This document shows positions 53,644 to 63,215 of a stretch of DNA of 64,000 bases, piece after piece. The position numbers and the translations under genes are program-made. Source of the stretch: Allotamlana fucoidanivorans (GTDB taxonomy: Bacteria > Bacteroidota > Bacteroidia > Flavobacteriales > Flavobacteriaceae); the NCBI RefSeq assembly GCF_045788535.1, contig NZ_CP074074.1, positions 3,982,818-4,046,817 of the forward strand, written 5' to 3'. Below the pieces are notes generated by a model. That model worked only from the letters and a program-made list of their open reading frames with translations, made no database searches and had not been told where the DNA came from. Position 1 is the first letter of the stretch. Every line of letters begins with the position of its first letter.

Positions 53644-54924
53644 TTAATAAAACAAATTAGATTCCATTGTTCGTTGATTAATTGAACTTTTAAACACTTC
53701 TATTATACGTTTAGCTATGCCCGTCCACCCAAAATTTCGTCTAGCAAAACGCGCACCTTCAACAGATAACTCATTACGCATTTTAGGATATAATAGCGGC
53801 ATAGCCATCATAGTCCCAAATTCTAGCGGTCTGTGGGGATCGGCAAACAAGGCCTGATTTCCAAAATCTATCAAATCATACAAGCCTCCATGCACCGTAA
53901 TAACGCTTGGTGTACCGCAGGCCATAGCTTCAATAGCAACCATACCAAAAGGCTCATAGCGTGACGGCATTGCAAAGATGTTTGCCGATCGGTACACATT
54001 GGCTAAATCTTCATCGGCAATATAACTTTTCCATTTAATCTTTTCCATCACCCCTAACTCGGTTGCTAACTTTTTAAGCGTTTTTACACCCGCATCATCT
54101 TGGTCTGAATGATCACTACCTATAGCCGCCACTAATCGTGCCTCGGGACAAAGTTCAAAAACCGTAGGCAAGGCCTGTATTAATAAATCGTATCCCTTAT
54201 TATGCGCCATTCTTCCTAAGGTTAAAATATCAGTTGGATGGATGTCGTACTTGGTTCTAATTTTATCATTTTCTTTTGAAGGCACCGGATAAAACCTGTT
54301 TTCATCAATACCTGGCGGAATCATGGTGCAATTTTTTGGTAACACATCATATTGTTTTGTCAGTAAATCTACCTGCGGAATGGTGGTCGCTATAATATGA
54401 TTACACATTTGATAGACAAAATACTCTTTTCTAATGCGTTCCTTAAAACGATAGGTTTTCTCCATTTCCTTTTCATCCATATCGCTTCCCATGGTATGTT
54501 GTTTCCACCACCCTACTGAATGTGGGGTATGTACATGTGAAATACCAAGTTCTTCGGCTATTTTTTGTCCAGCCCATCCAGCATCCCAATAATGAGAATA
54601 AACCACATCATACTTTTTATTTTCATTCTTGATAGCCGCCAAACAATTGGTGACAAACTTTTTTAAATGATCATGCATATCCTCCTTTCTGATGAACTTT
54701 TTGCCCCCAAAGGGAATACGCCAAACATTATAATTCTCATGAACATGGTCATATTCAGGTTGGTCTTCAAATTGACGTGTCACTAAATCAACTCTTTTGC
54801 CTAATCGACTAAAGCGCTCAGCTAATTCTAAAACATAAACCACCTGGCCGCCAGTGTCGGGCTTTCCAAGTTCTGGGTTTGCAGCAACATATCCGTGTAG
54901 CGAGATCATTAATATCGACTTCAT
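53644..54924 (-). CDS. GT4 glycosyltransferase, sucrose-phosphate synthase-like
   Basis: A 426-residue retaining glycosyltransferase. The N-terminus ISLHGYVAANPELGKPDTGGQVVYVLELAERFSRLGKRVDLVTR is the sugar-phosphate-acceptor site of the SPS / sucrose synthase / mannosylfructose-phosphate synthase group. GRMAHNKGYDLLIQALP and EPFGMVAIEAMACGTPSVI (E-x7-E) belong to the nucleotide-sugar half. The length is that of a single-domain bacterial SPS. It should join a hexose from NDP-sugar to fructose-6-phosphate. Glucose (sucrose-6-phosphate) is likely because the next enzyme has both SPP and GH100-like parts; mannose (mannosylfructose) cannot be excluded from the sequence. Confidence 0.85.
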   Translation of the reverse strand: MKSILMISLHGYVAANPELGKPDTGGQVVYVLELAERFSRLGKRVDLVTRQFEDQPEYDHVHENYNVWRIPFGGKKFIRKEDMHDHLKKFVTNCLAAIKNENKKYDVVYSHYWDAGWAGQKIAEELGISHVHTPHSVGWWKQHTMGSDMDEKEMEKTYRFKERIRKEYFVYQMCNHIIATTIPQVDLLTKQYDVLPKNCTMIPPGIDENRFYPVPSKENDKIRTKYDIHPTDILTLGRMAHNKGYDLLIQALPTVFELCPEARLVAAIGSDHSDQDDAGVKTLKKLATELGVMEKIKWKSYIADEDLANVYRSANIFAMPSRYEPFGMVAIEAMACGTPSVITVHGGLYDLIDFGNQALFADPHRPLEFGTMMAMPLLYPKMRNELSVEGARFARRNFGWTGIAKRIIEVFKSSINQRTMESNLFY

Positions 54925-54939
54925 AATATTTATTTTAGG

Positions 54940-57024
54940 TTATTTTTTAATAATTTTTAAATCATGACATGCAGAAATATATTGCGCTGCGGACCATGCT
55001 TGATAGGCTTTGCCCATAGGCTTTCCTGTGGTTCCATGTGCCCATTCAGTAAACTCCCATTCATCTGTTATACCTTCTTTATTTATCAATGCTAGTTTGT
55101 GAAGCTCTGAAATTGCCATTTCTTTAAACCCTAGTTTATTGACAAACTTCACCCAAAAACCACCAACAAATGGCCAAATACCGCCATTATGATAATGATT
55201 TGGAAGGTTTAAGAGATTTACTGTATAATAGGGTCTCCAATCTGGGTCGCCCGGCGAAACCACAGGATATACATTAGCCACAGGATACGGATCATTAACA
55301 CCAACACCCAACATAAAATGGAAGGTTTGATGTGCTTTTTCGGCGTCAACTGTGCCGTGTAAAAACGCTAAAATATTTCCTAGCGTATCACAGCGCCAAC
55401 TGAAATCAAAGGGTGTAGTTTGTGCTATAAGGTAAGAGGTATCGCCTAGTGTAAATTGCTTTTCGGCAAAGGACACCGATTGAAATAATTTTTGCTGGGT
55501 GGAAGGCCAAAAATTCTGTAAAATTTCTTTTTTAATAACTTGAGACCATCTGATATATTCTCCTGCTTGTTCATAAATGCCAAGCATTTCTAGCATACGC
55601 CCAAAACACACGTTGGCTCTGTACCATAAGATTTCGTCATAAAGAATATTATAACTTCTTCCGAACAAATCTGTCCAATCTCCTGCTTCAGGTATTTCTA
55701 ATAAAGCATCATTATTACTATCATGAGCACCAAGCCAACGCATGGTTTCCTTAATGTCATCAATATACTTTCTTAAAAATTCAAAATCCTTGGTTACATT
55801 AACGTATTCATAAAAGGCAATAACTACCCAAATACCACTATCTATAGAACAGATACCTCCAACACCAGAATAATCTGGTATATTATCTTTAATTCTAACA
55901 TTTGAAGGTATTTGTCCGTTTCTTGAAATATGATCAAGTAAAGTAACTAGTGTTTTTCTCTGGCAATCATGTATCTCCTTATCATGAACCAGTGGTAGCG
56001 ACCCTATAACCGTAATAGCACCATCACGTGCCCAAACGCTATAATAGTTTTCATCAGTTCCCTTGGCTACATTATCTTTTATAGAACAGGCTGAAAACCC
56101 AAGTGGCGTAATATTCTTCTTTAAAGCCTCAACAGCTTTTGTATACCCCTCTTTGATAAGAGCTATCTTTTCATCTTCATCTTCTGTGGCTATATGACTT
56201 AACTCTTGCTGTATATAAAAATCATCAGCATGATCAACCGCTGTGTAAACGCTAGCTTTTTCGGGCAAAACATTATAATAAACCAAACCTTCAATAATAC
56301 CATCTCCCATTTCTTTTTCAGAATGATAAACTTGTCTGTGCTTAGTATATTGGTATAATTCTTCATGGGCATTGGACACTACAATGCCTTTTACATCTTT
56401 GAGATCAAACATGGCAGAATCATTCCCGCTGTCTCCAGCCACAATCACTTCATTTGAATGTATTTGCAGTTGCTTAATCAACCATTGTAGTGCATTGCCT
56501 TTATTCGCCCATTTGGGCAAAACATCTAAAAACTTATCGCCTGAATACACAATATTTACATCCATATTGGCTTTGGAAAAATCATTTTCTACACTTTCTA
56601 TTAGATTGGGAGTAGCATCATAAAAAAAATAGCTTCGCTTGTAAGAGTGTTGAAACTTTGTAGGCTGTTCACTAATAGGATGATTGATTTTACTTATAAT
56701 ATCTTCAACCGCTGCCAAATTCCAACCGTCATCTAAAACATCATTAAACTCTTTAACAACACTTTTTGTTTTAAAATTATAGATATGTGTGCCTACCCCC
56801 GAGATAATATAATCTGGTTCGGGGAGTACTTTGGTTTCAATAAGATTAAGGACATCATCAATAAGTCGCCCCGTATTGTAGGTTAAAAGTACATCGTTTT
56901 GCGGTTTATACATTTTCCAAACTTTTCTAAAATTACTATTGTAGTTATGAAAGTTTATTAATGTGTTATCAATATCAAAAGATAACAATTTTATTGCATG
57001 CTTTTTAGTTGGGTTTTCTTCCAT
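54940..57024 (-). CDS. Fusion of sucrose-phosphate phosphatase (HAD) and GH100-like neutral invertase
   Basis: A 694-residue protein with two catalytic parts. Residues 1-255 are a HAD-type sucrose-6-phosphate phosphatase: D17-I-D19-NT, TGR 51-53, GVGTHIY 76-82, LDVLP 166-170, KGNAL 175-179, GDSGND 197-202 and SNAHEEL 217-223, the last a near copy of the SPP signature. Residues about 290-690 are an (alpha/alpha)6 glycosidase like plant and cyanobacterial neutral invertases: VWARDGA 330-336, CSIDSGIWVV 392-401, GDWTD 448-452, RCDTLGN 544-550, YHNGGIWP 611-618 and AYQAW 673-677. No signal peptide, so cytoplasmic. It is the first gene of the operon, 15 nt before the GT4 gene. Confidence 0.85.
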   Translation of the reverse strand: MEENPTKKHAIKLLSFDIDNTLINFHNYNSNFRKVWKMYKPQNDVLLTYNTGRLIDDVLNLIETKVLPEPDYIISGVGTHIYNFKTKSVVKEFNDVLDDGWNLAAVEDIISKINHPISEQPTKFQHSYKRSYFFYDATPNLIESVENDFSKANMDVNIVYSGDKFLDVLPKWANKGNALQWLIKQLQIHSNEVIVAGDSGNDSAMFDLKDVKGIVVSNAHEELYQYTKHRQVYHSEKEMGDGIIEGLVYYNVLPEKASVYTAVDHADDFYIQQELSHIATEDEDEKIALIKEGYTKAVEALKKNITPLGFSACSIKDNVAKGTDENYYSVWARDGAITVIGSLPLVHDKEIHDCQRKTLVTLLDHISRNGQIPSNVRIKDNIPDYSGVGGICSIDSGIWVVIAFYEYVNVTKDFEFLRKYIDDIKETMRWLGAHDSNNDALLEIPEAGDWTDLFGRSYNILYDEILWYRANVCFGRMLEMLGIYEQAGEYIRWSQVIKKEILQNFWPSTQQKLFQSVSFAEKQFTLGDTSYLIAQTTPFDFSWRCDTLGNILAFLHGTVDAEKAHQTFHFMLGVGVNDPYPVANVYPVVSPGDPDWRPYYTVNLLNLPNHYHNGGIWPFVGGFWVKFVNKLGFKEMAISELHKLALINKEGITDEWEFTEWAHGTTGKPMGKAYQAWSAAQYISACHDLKIIKK

Positions 57025-57252
57025 ATTATTTTAAAACGTTCTTTTTCATTTTTCATCATTTTTGATTCAAAAAAGACCAAAAAATCACAATTATTGATAT
57101 AATATACACAAAAAAGCCCCAAAAACAAGAAAAATAGAGTTTTAAGCAAATCTCATTTTTTACTTTTAGCAGAATTACAAAAAATGATACTAGAAATGCA
57201 TATTTAAAAAATATAACACCTTAAAATAGGAATATGAGAATGTAAAAAACGC

Positions 57253-58719
57253 CTAAATTCCACTTATAAAACTGCCATACGGGTCTTTAAATTGCACCCC
57301 TTCAGTAAATCGTTGTTTAGACAATTGCTTAAATTCAACCAACGCCCACAGCACAAACTCTTTTACAAAATAACGGTCTTGATTTGAAAGGTTAGGTTGA
57401 TATTTTTCTAGCAAATCATTTAAAGGTGTAATGGAACCCAGTAATGTTTTGTAACCCTCATCGCTAAGGTCATCTAAAAGTTCAAAACCATCTTTAAGAT
57501 TAAAAAACCAAGACACAATATCATCATAAGGACTTACATCGGTTTGCTTTTTTAGTTTTTCAATTTTTGGAAAATACGCTACAAACAAACTTTTTACGGC
57601 ATCACCAATCAAACCATAAGCCACAGAAATAGAACCTTCTTGTTCACCTTCATACACCAATTCTACTTTTCCGGTTATTGATGGAATTATACCAATAAAA
57701 TCTGATAGGCGTACTATGGTTTGCCCATCATTATTCATAAGAGAACGCCGCTCTGCTGTACTTAACAGGTTTTCAAAAGCGGTGATACTCAATCTGGCAC
57801 TCACACCACTTTTGGCGTCTATAAATTCACTCTCTCTAGCCTCAAAAACAATTTGTTCTAATAAATCTCGTGCTAAATCGGGTACAATTACACTAGCATT
57901 TTGCCTAGCCACTATTTTGGCCTCCTGTTCTGTAATAACCCTAGCCGTTTTTATATCCTTAGGATAATGTGTTAATATTTGAGAACCGATTCTATCTTTT
58001 AACGGAGTAACTATGCTCCCTCTGTTGGTATAGTCTTCTGGATTTGCTGTAAACACAAATTGAATATCTAATGGCAATCTTAATTTAAACCCACGTATTT
58101 GAATATCGCCTTCTTGCAGTATGTTAAACAATGCCACTTGAATGCGCGCTTGTAAATCGGGTAATTCATTAATAACAAATATACATCGGTTAGCCCTTGG
58201 AATCATCCCATAATGAATTACACGATCATCTGCATAACTCAATTTCAAATTAGCTGCTTTTATAGGATCAACATCGCCAATAATATCAGCCACCGTTACA
58301 TCGGGTGTGGCCAATTTTTCGGCAAAACGTTCACTTCTATGCAACCATAATACGGGGGTTTCATCTCCTTTTTCTTTTATTAATTCTTTAGCATATCTTG
58401 AAATAGGATGAAATGGATCATCATTGATTTCTGAACCCGCTACATAAGGAATATACTCGTCTAACAGATTTAACATTAATCGTGCTAAACGTGTTTTAGC
58501 TTGACCCCGCAACCCCAATAGATTCATATTGTGTCTCGACAAAATGGCGCGTTCCAATTCGGGAATTACGGTATTTTCATAACCATGAACCCCTTCAAAA
58601 GTGGTTTGGTTATTTTTTATCTTAGTAATCAGATTTTCTCGTAATTCATCTTTTATAGATTTACTCTTATATCCTGATGCTTTTAGTGCACCTAACGTTT
58701 TAATGTTTTCTATGTTCAT
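57253..58719 (-). CDS. MoxR-type AAA+ ATPase
   Basis: A 488-residue ATPase. I use ATG 58719 (MNIENIKTLGALK), one base after the TAA of the VWA gene and preceded by AGAGG; the frame can be extended to 58764 but that part overlaps the VWA gene. Walker A is GLRGQAKT (69-76). Walker B reads FVINELPDL, with Asn-Glu in place of Asp-Glu. Sensor 1 is FTANPED (224-229), and MGLRG...RGFKLRLPLDIQ is typical of the magnesium-chelatase/MoxR group. Such ATPases act with VWA partners to remodel or load metals into target proteins. The target here is unknown. Confidence 0.85.
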   Translation of the reverse strand: MNIENIKTLGALKASGYKSKSIKDELRENLITKIKNNQTTFEGVHGYENTVIPELERAILSRHNMNLLGLRGQAKTRLARLMLNLLDEYIPYVAGSEINDDPFHPISRYAKELIKEKGDETPVLWLHRSERFAEKLATPDVTVADIIGDVDPIKAANLKLSYADDRVIHYGMIPRANRCIFVINELPDLQARIQVALFNILQEGDIQIRGFKLRLPLDIQFVFTANPEDYTNRGSIVTPLKDRIGSQILTHYPKDIKTARVITEQEAKIVARQNASVIVPDLARDLLEQIVFEARESEFIDAKSGVSARLSITAFENLLSTAERRSLMNNDGQTIVRLSDFIGIIPSITGKVELVYEGEQEGSISVAYGLIGDAVKSLFVAYFPKIEKLKKQTDVSPYDDIVSWFFNLKDGFELLDDLSDEGYKTLLGSITPLNDLLEKYQPNLSNQDRYFVKEFVLWALVEFKQLSKQRFTEGVQFKDPYGSFISGI

Positions 58720-58720
58720 A

Positions 58721-59848
58721 TTAACCTCTAATTCTTTTTTTTCTGTTTGTCTCGTAATCTTCAAAAATCATTTCACCCAAACCTTTTAATCCTGTATAAA
58801 ACGCTTTACCTTGATTGGCATAGGTAAATGCTCTTACAAATTGCATCAAATAATTATCTTGAGCTATCATAAAGGTTGTAATAGGAATATGCAAGCGTCT
58901 GGCCTGTTGCGCCATGACATAACATTTATTGACAATATGACTATCTAACCCCATACTATTTTTATAATACTGACCATCTGATAAGCGTAAACAGCTTGGT
59001 TTGCCATCTGTAATCATAAAAATTTGTTTGTTGGTATTTCTTTTTCGGCGGAGTAAATCCATTGCTAATTGTAATCCAGCCACCGTATTGGTATGATAAG
59101 GCCCCACTTTTAAATAAGGTAAATCTTTAATATCAATTCGCCAAGCGTCGTTTCCAAAAACGATTATATCAAGCGTATCTTTAGGATATCTTGTTGTGAT
59201 GAGCTCGGCCAATGCCATAGCAACTTTTTTTGCAGGTGTTATCCTATCTTCTCCATATAGAATCATACTGTGGCTAATATCAATCATCAACACCGTACTC
59301 ATTTGTGACTTGTGCACAGTATCTTCTATGACCAAATCCTTTGCTGATAGTGTAAAATCATCAATACCATGACTTATTTGGGCATTCTTTAAACTTTCAG
59401 TCATTGAAACTTTGTCTAAATCATCTCCAAACTGATAGCCCCTAAAATCACCCGTATGCTCATCACCAATACCAGTGCTTTTGCTTCTGTGATTGCCCTG
59501 TCCGCTACGTTTTATTTTTCCAAAAATCTGATCTAGCGCTTGCTGCCTGATAGCACGTTCTGTTTTTGCGGTAATAGATATACCTCCATTTCCATCTGGA
59601 TCTATTTCTTCACGTATATATCCTTTCTTTTTCAGGTCTTCAATAAAATCATCAATAGAATATTCGGGCGTTGCGAGGTTATATTCTTTATCTAATTCCC
59701 GTAACCAAGCAATGGCTTCATCAAAATCACCAGATGTGTGGGTAATTAACTCTTTAAATATATCAAAAAGTGCATCGAAAGGCGACCGATTAGAGGCTTC
59801 ATACGTGGTAAACACAAAACCTTTTTTTAGAGTCTTTTTGTTTATCAT
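58721..59848 (-). CDS. VWA-domain protein, partner of the MoxR ATPase
   Basis: A 375-residue soluble protein with a C-terminal von Willebrand A domain. The MIDAS motif is DISHS (VLMIDISHSM), with Thr and Asp positions in TNTVAGLQLAMDLL and MITDGKPSCLRL. The N-terminal half is helical and basic, with GQGNHRSKSTGIGDEHTG as a linker, and resembles the CoxE/ChlD-like partners of MoxR ATPases. The gene precedes the ATPase gene with one base between stop and start, so translation is coupled. The pair probably forms a metal-dependent chaperone. Confidence 0.87.
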   Translation of the reverse strand: MINKKTLKKGFVFTTYEASNRSPFDALFDIFKELITHTSGDFDEAIAWLRELDKEYNLATPEYSIDDFIEDLKKKGYIREEIDPDGNGGISITAKTERAIRQQALDQIFGKIKRSGQGNHRSKSTGIGDEHTGDFRGYQFGDDLDKVSMTESLKNAQISHGIDDFTLSAKDLVIEDTVHKSQMSTVLMIDISHSMILYGEDRITPAKKVAMALAELITTRYPKDTLDIIVFGNDAWRIDIKDLPYLKVGPYHTNTVAGLQLAMDLLRRKRNTNKQIFMITDGKPSCLRLSDGQYYKNSMGLDSHIVNKCYVMAQQARRLHIPITTFMIAQDNYLMQFVRAFTYANQGKAFYTGLKGLGEMIFEDYETNRKKRIRG

Positions 59849-59954
59849 AGCTCCATAAAATTACAGATTTTAAAAGAAAAAATGGCTGCATTAACATTAA
59901 TTTAAACAATAAGGTAATAAGTTTTCATTATTTTAGAAGGATAAAAAACCAACC

Positions 59955-62900
59955 ATGAAGTCTATTTTTTTTCTGATATTCTTTACAGTATCCTCAATTT
60001 CTTTTGCCCAAAAAATTTCAATGGATTTATTTAAAAACATGTCCCCCAGAAGTATTGGTCCTGGGGGTATGTCTGGCCGCGTAACCACCATTGATGTGGT
60101 GCATTCCAACCCTGACATCATGTATGTAGGAACAGCTTCTGGTGGTTTATGGAAATCGGCTTCTGGTGGCATCAATTGGACACCTCTTTTTGAGAAAGAA
60201 GCCACAGCCTCTATTGGAGCGGTAGCCATTCAACAATCAAACCCTAGTGTTATTTGGGTTGGCACAGGTGAAGGCAATCCCAGAAATAGTTTAAATGGCG
60301 GCTATGGTATATACCGTTCATTAGATGCCGGAAAAACGTGGCATTTGATGGGCTTAGAAAAAACCAGGCATATTCATCGTATTATTGTACACCCAGAACA
60401 CCCTAACACTGTGTATGTAGCAGCTATTGGATCACCTTGGGGAGAACACCCTGAACGAGGAATTTTTAAAACTACTGATGGTGGCAAGTCATGGAAAAAA
60501 ATACTCTTTGCTAATAACAAAACAGGTGCCGCCGATCTTGTGATAGACCCCTCCAACCCTAACAAACTTATTGCTGCCTTATGGGAACATAAAAGAGAAC
60601 CTTGGTTTTTTCATTCTGGTGGAAAAGGGTCTGGGCTGCATATCACCTATGACGGTGGTGAAACATGGAAAAAGATGACTAAAGATGAAGGCTTTCCTGA
60701 AGGAGAGCTGGGTAGAATTGGCATTGCCGTGGCAAAAAACAAACCAAATACTATGTATGCCTTAGTTGAAGCTAAAAAAAATGCACTTTACAAAAGTGTA
60801 GATGGAGGTGATTCATGGCACATGGTTAATAACAAAAAGGATAAAGGTGATCGTCCGTTTTACTACTCAGAGATTTATGTTGATCCTCAAAATGAAAATC
60901 GGGTGTATTCTATATTTACTTATGTCAATGTAAGTGAAGATGGCGGTAAAAATTTCTCCCAACTTATGCCTGCCTATAATACAACCCGAGGCGTTCATCC
61001 TGACCATCATGCCTGGTGGATACACCCTAATAACGGTAATTTTATGATTGACGGAAATGATGGCGGCTTGAACATTACTAAAGATGGAGGCAAATCGTGG
61101 CGCTTTATTGGCAATCTACCCGTAGCACAATTCTACCACATAAATGTTGATAATGAAATTCCATATAACGTATATGGTGGGATGCAAGACAACGGATCAT
61201 GGAAAGGCCCTGCTTACACATGGCGTCATCAAGGTATTAGAAATGCCTATTGGCAAGAAATAGGTTTTGGCGATGGTTTTGATGTGATTCCAGACCCTAA
61301 AGATGCTCGTTTTGGCTGGTCTATGAGTCAACAAGGACATGTTTATTATTATGATTCTGAAACAGGTAACAATTTTGACGTAAGACCCAAACACCCAAAC
61401 CCTGATATACTTTTACGCTTTAATTGGAATGCGGCCATGAATATTGATCCGTTTGATAGTAACACCATTTATTTTGGAAGTCAGTTTGTTCACAAATCGA
61501 CAGATAAAGGGTTAACTTGGACACTCGTATCTGATGATTTAACCACCAACGATCCAGAAAAACAAAACCAAGCAAATAGCGGCGGTATAACCATTGATGC
61601 AACAGGCGCAGAAAACTTTTGCTCTATTCTGGTTATAGAACCGTCTCCTATTGAAAAAGACTTGCTTTGGGTTGGTACTGACGATGGAAAAGTACACATT
61701 ACAAAAGATGGAGGGGCTAACTGGGTAGATGTGTCAAACAATATTAAAAACTTACCTAAAGGCAGCTGGATTGCTCAAATTAAAGCGTCTAATAAAAATA
61801 AAGGTGAAGCCCTATTAATAGCTAACGATTACAGAAGATTCAATTACACACCTTATGCTTTTAGAACTAAAAACTATGGCAAAACCTGGGAACGTATTGT
61901 TGATGAGCATGATGTTATAAGCTATACCTTATCCATTACAGAAGACATTGAAAACCCCAATTTGTTATTTTTAGGTACCGATGATGGTCTTTACGTATCT
62001 ATTGACACTGGTAAAACATGGACCAAATGGACCGAAGGCTTCCCTACAGTTTCGGTAAAAGATTTAGTTATTCACCCTCGTGAAAGCGATTTAGTAATTG
62101 GAACCTTTGGCAGGGCAGCTTATGTTTTAGATAATATACGCCCGTTGCGAGCCGTTGCTGAAAATAAAGATATATTAAATAGCAAGCTGAGTGTTTTTAA
62201 ACCTTCAACGGCTTATCTATCCGCCTACCAACAGCCAACAGGAAGTCGTTTTGGAGCCGATGCCATTTTCAACGGAAAAAACCGTAATTCTGGAGCGCTT
62301 ATTCCATATTATGTTAAGATTGATAAAAAAAACCCTGATGACGAAAACGAATCGAATAAAACCGATGAAAATCAAACTAAAAATAAAACAGAAATTAAAT
62401 GGGATTCATTAACAATGACCATTTACGATGACAATCGGTTAATTAGAACATTAAAACAAAAGACACCTAAAAAAACAGGCTTTCAAAGGTGGCATTGGGA
62501 TTTAAAAGAAAGAGGTCCAGACACACCTTCCAGAACACTCAAAACAAAAGATGCTACTGCCCCCTCAGGAATTTTAGTTAAACCAGGAACGTATAAGATT
62601 AACATACAATTTGGTAATCAAACATCAGAAACAACACTGACCGTAAAACCGGACCCAAGATTACATAAAACTATAGCAGCCATAAACAGTAGCTATGAAA
62701 CAGGGAAAAGGATAGAAAAAATGATTCAAATTAGTACTAATGCTGTAAACCAATTAGTTGAAAGTAAATCTATTGCCAATCAGTACGTATCTAAGTTAAA
62801 AGCCTTTGATAAAAACAAATATGAAAAACATATTACCGAATCTGAGACAATCATTAAAGAAATAGATACTTTAATTGATATCTATTTAGGCAAAGAAGAC

Positions 62901-63161
62901 AAACGCCAAGGCCTTATAAGAAGCCCTATTCCAAATGTAAGCACCAGACTTAATTTGGCAAAACTCTATGTTAGTTCAAGACCAAATGGTATAACAGCTA
63001 CTGAGAATATGCTCATTGAACAAGCTCAAGAAGCCTTAGAAAAGGCTTTAAACCAAACCAACATGTTTTTCAACACCAAATGGAAATTATACAAAAATAC
63101 AATGGAGCAAATAAAACTAACTCCTTTTAAGACAACAAAATCGTTTAAACTAAACGAATAA
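59955..63161 (+). CDS. Large secreted BNR/sortilin-like beta-propeller protein
   Basis: A 1068-residue protein with signal peptide (MKSIFFLIFFTVSSISFAQ). Two stacked beta-propellers are made of repeats with the BNR/VPS10 signature S-x-D-x-G-x-T/S-W (IYRSLDAGKTWHLMG, IFKTTDGGKSWKKIL, ITYDGGETWKKMT, LYKSVDGGDSWHMV, VHITKDGGANWVDVS, LYVSIDTGKTWTKW). About residues 790-1060 form a different C-terminal part: a beta segment with an Asp/Asn/Lys-rich stretch (NPDDENESNKTDENQTKN) and a helical tail. No type IX sorting domain is seen. Relatives are called glycosyl hydrolase or sortilin; activity is not established. Confidence 0.85.
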   Translation: MKSIFFLIFFTVSSISFAQKISMDLFKNMSPRSIGPGGMSGRVTTIDVVHSNPDIMYVGTASGGLWKSASGGINWTPLFEKEATASIGAVAIQQSNPSVIWVGTGEGNPRNSLNGGYGIYRSLDAGKTWHLMGLEKTRHIHRIIVHPEHPNTVYVAAIGSPWGEHPERGIFKTTDGGKSWKKILFANNKTGAADLVIDPSNPNKLIAALWEHKREPWFFHSGGKGSGLHITYDGGETWKKMTKDEGFPEGELGRIGIAVAKNKPNTMYALVEAKKNALYKSVDGGDSWHMVNNKKDKGDRPFYYSEIYVDPQNENRVYSIFTYVNVSEDGGKNFSQLMPAYNTTRGVHPDHHAWWIHPNNGNFMIDGNDGGLNITKDGGKSWRFIGNLPVAQFYHINVDNEIPYNVYGGMQDNGSWKGPAYTWRHQGIRNAYWQEIGFGDGFDVIPDPKDARFGWSMSQQGHVYYYDSETGNNFDVRPKHPNPDILLRFNWNAAMNIDPFDSNTIYFGSQFVHKSTDKGLTWTLVSDDLTTNDPEKQNQANSGGITIDATGAENFCSILVIEPSPIEKDLLWVGTDDGKVHITKDGGANWVDVSNNIKNLPKGSWIAQIKASNKNKGEALLIANDYRRFNYTPYAFRTKNYGKTWERIVDEHDVISYTLSITEDIENPNLLFLGTDDGLYVSIDTGKTWTKWTEGFPTVSVKDLVIHPRESDLVIGTFGRAAYVLDNIRPLRAVAENKDILNSKLSVFKPSTAYLSAYQQPTGSRFGADAIFNGKNRNSGALIPYYVKIDKKNPDDENESNKTDENQTKNKTEIKWDSLTMTIYDDNRLIRTLKQKTPKKTGFQRWHWDLKERGPDTPSRTLKTKDATAPSGILVKPGTYKINIQFGNQTSETTLTVKPDPRLHKTIAAINSSYETGKRIEKMIQISTNAVNQLVESKSIANQYVSKLKAFDKNKYEKHITESETIIKEIDTLIDIYLGKEDKRQGLIRSPIPNVSTRLNLAKLYVSSRPNGITATENMLIEQAQEALEKALNQTNMFFNTKWKLYKNTMEQIKLTPFKTTKSFKLNE

Positions 63162-63203
63162 AAACAAAAACGCTCTGAACTAGACTCAGAGCGTTTTTGT
63201 TTT
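63161..63203. terminator. Bidirectional terminator (18-bp stem) between the sortilin-like gene and the Fnr gene
   Basis: 63161-63178 and 63186-63203 pair at all 18 positions (core ACGCTCTGA/TCAGAGCGT), loop of 7, A-run and T-run on the two sides. It starts on the last base of the sortilin-like stop codon. Confidence 0.88.
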
Positions 63204-63215
63204 ATATTTTTATTA

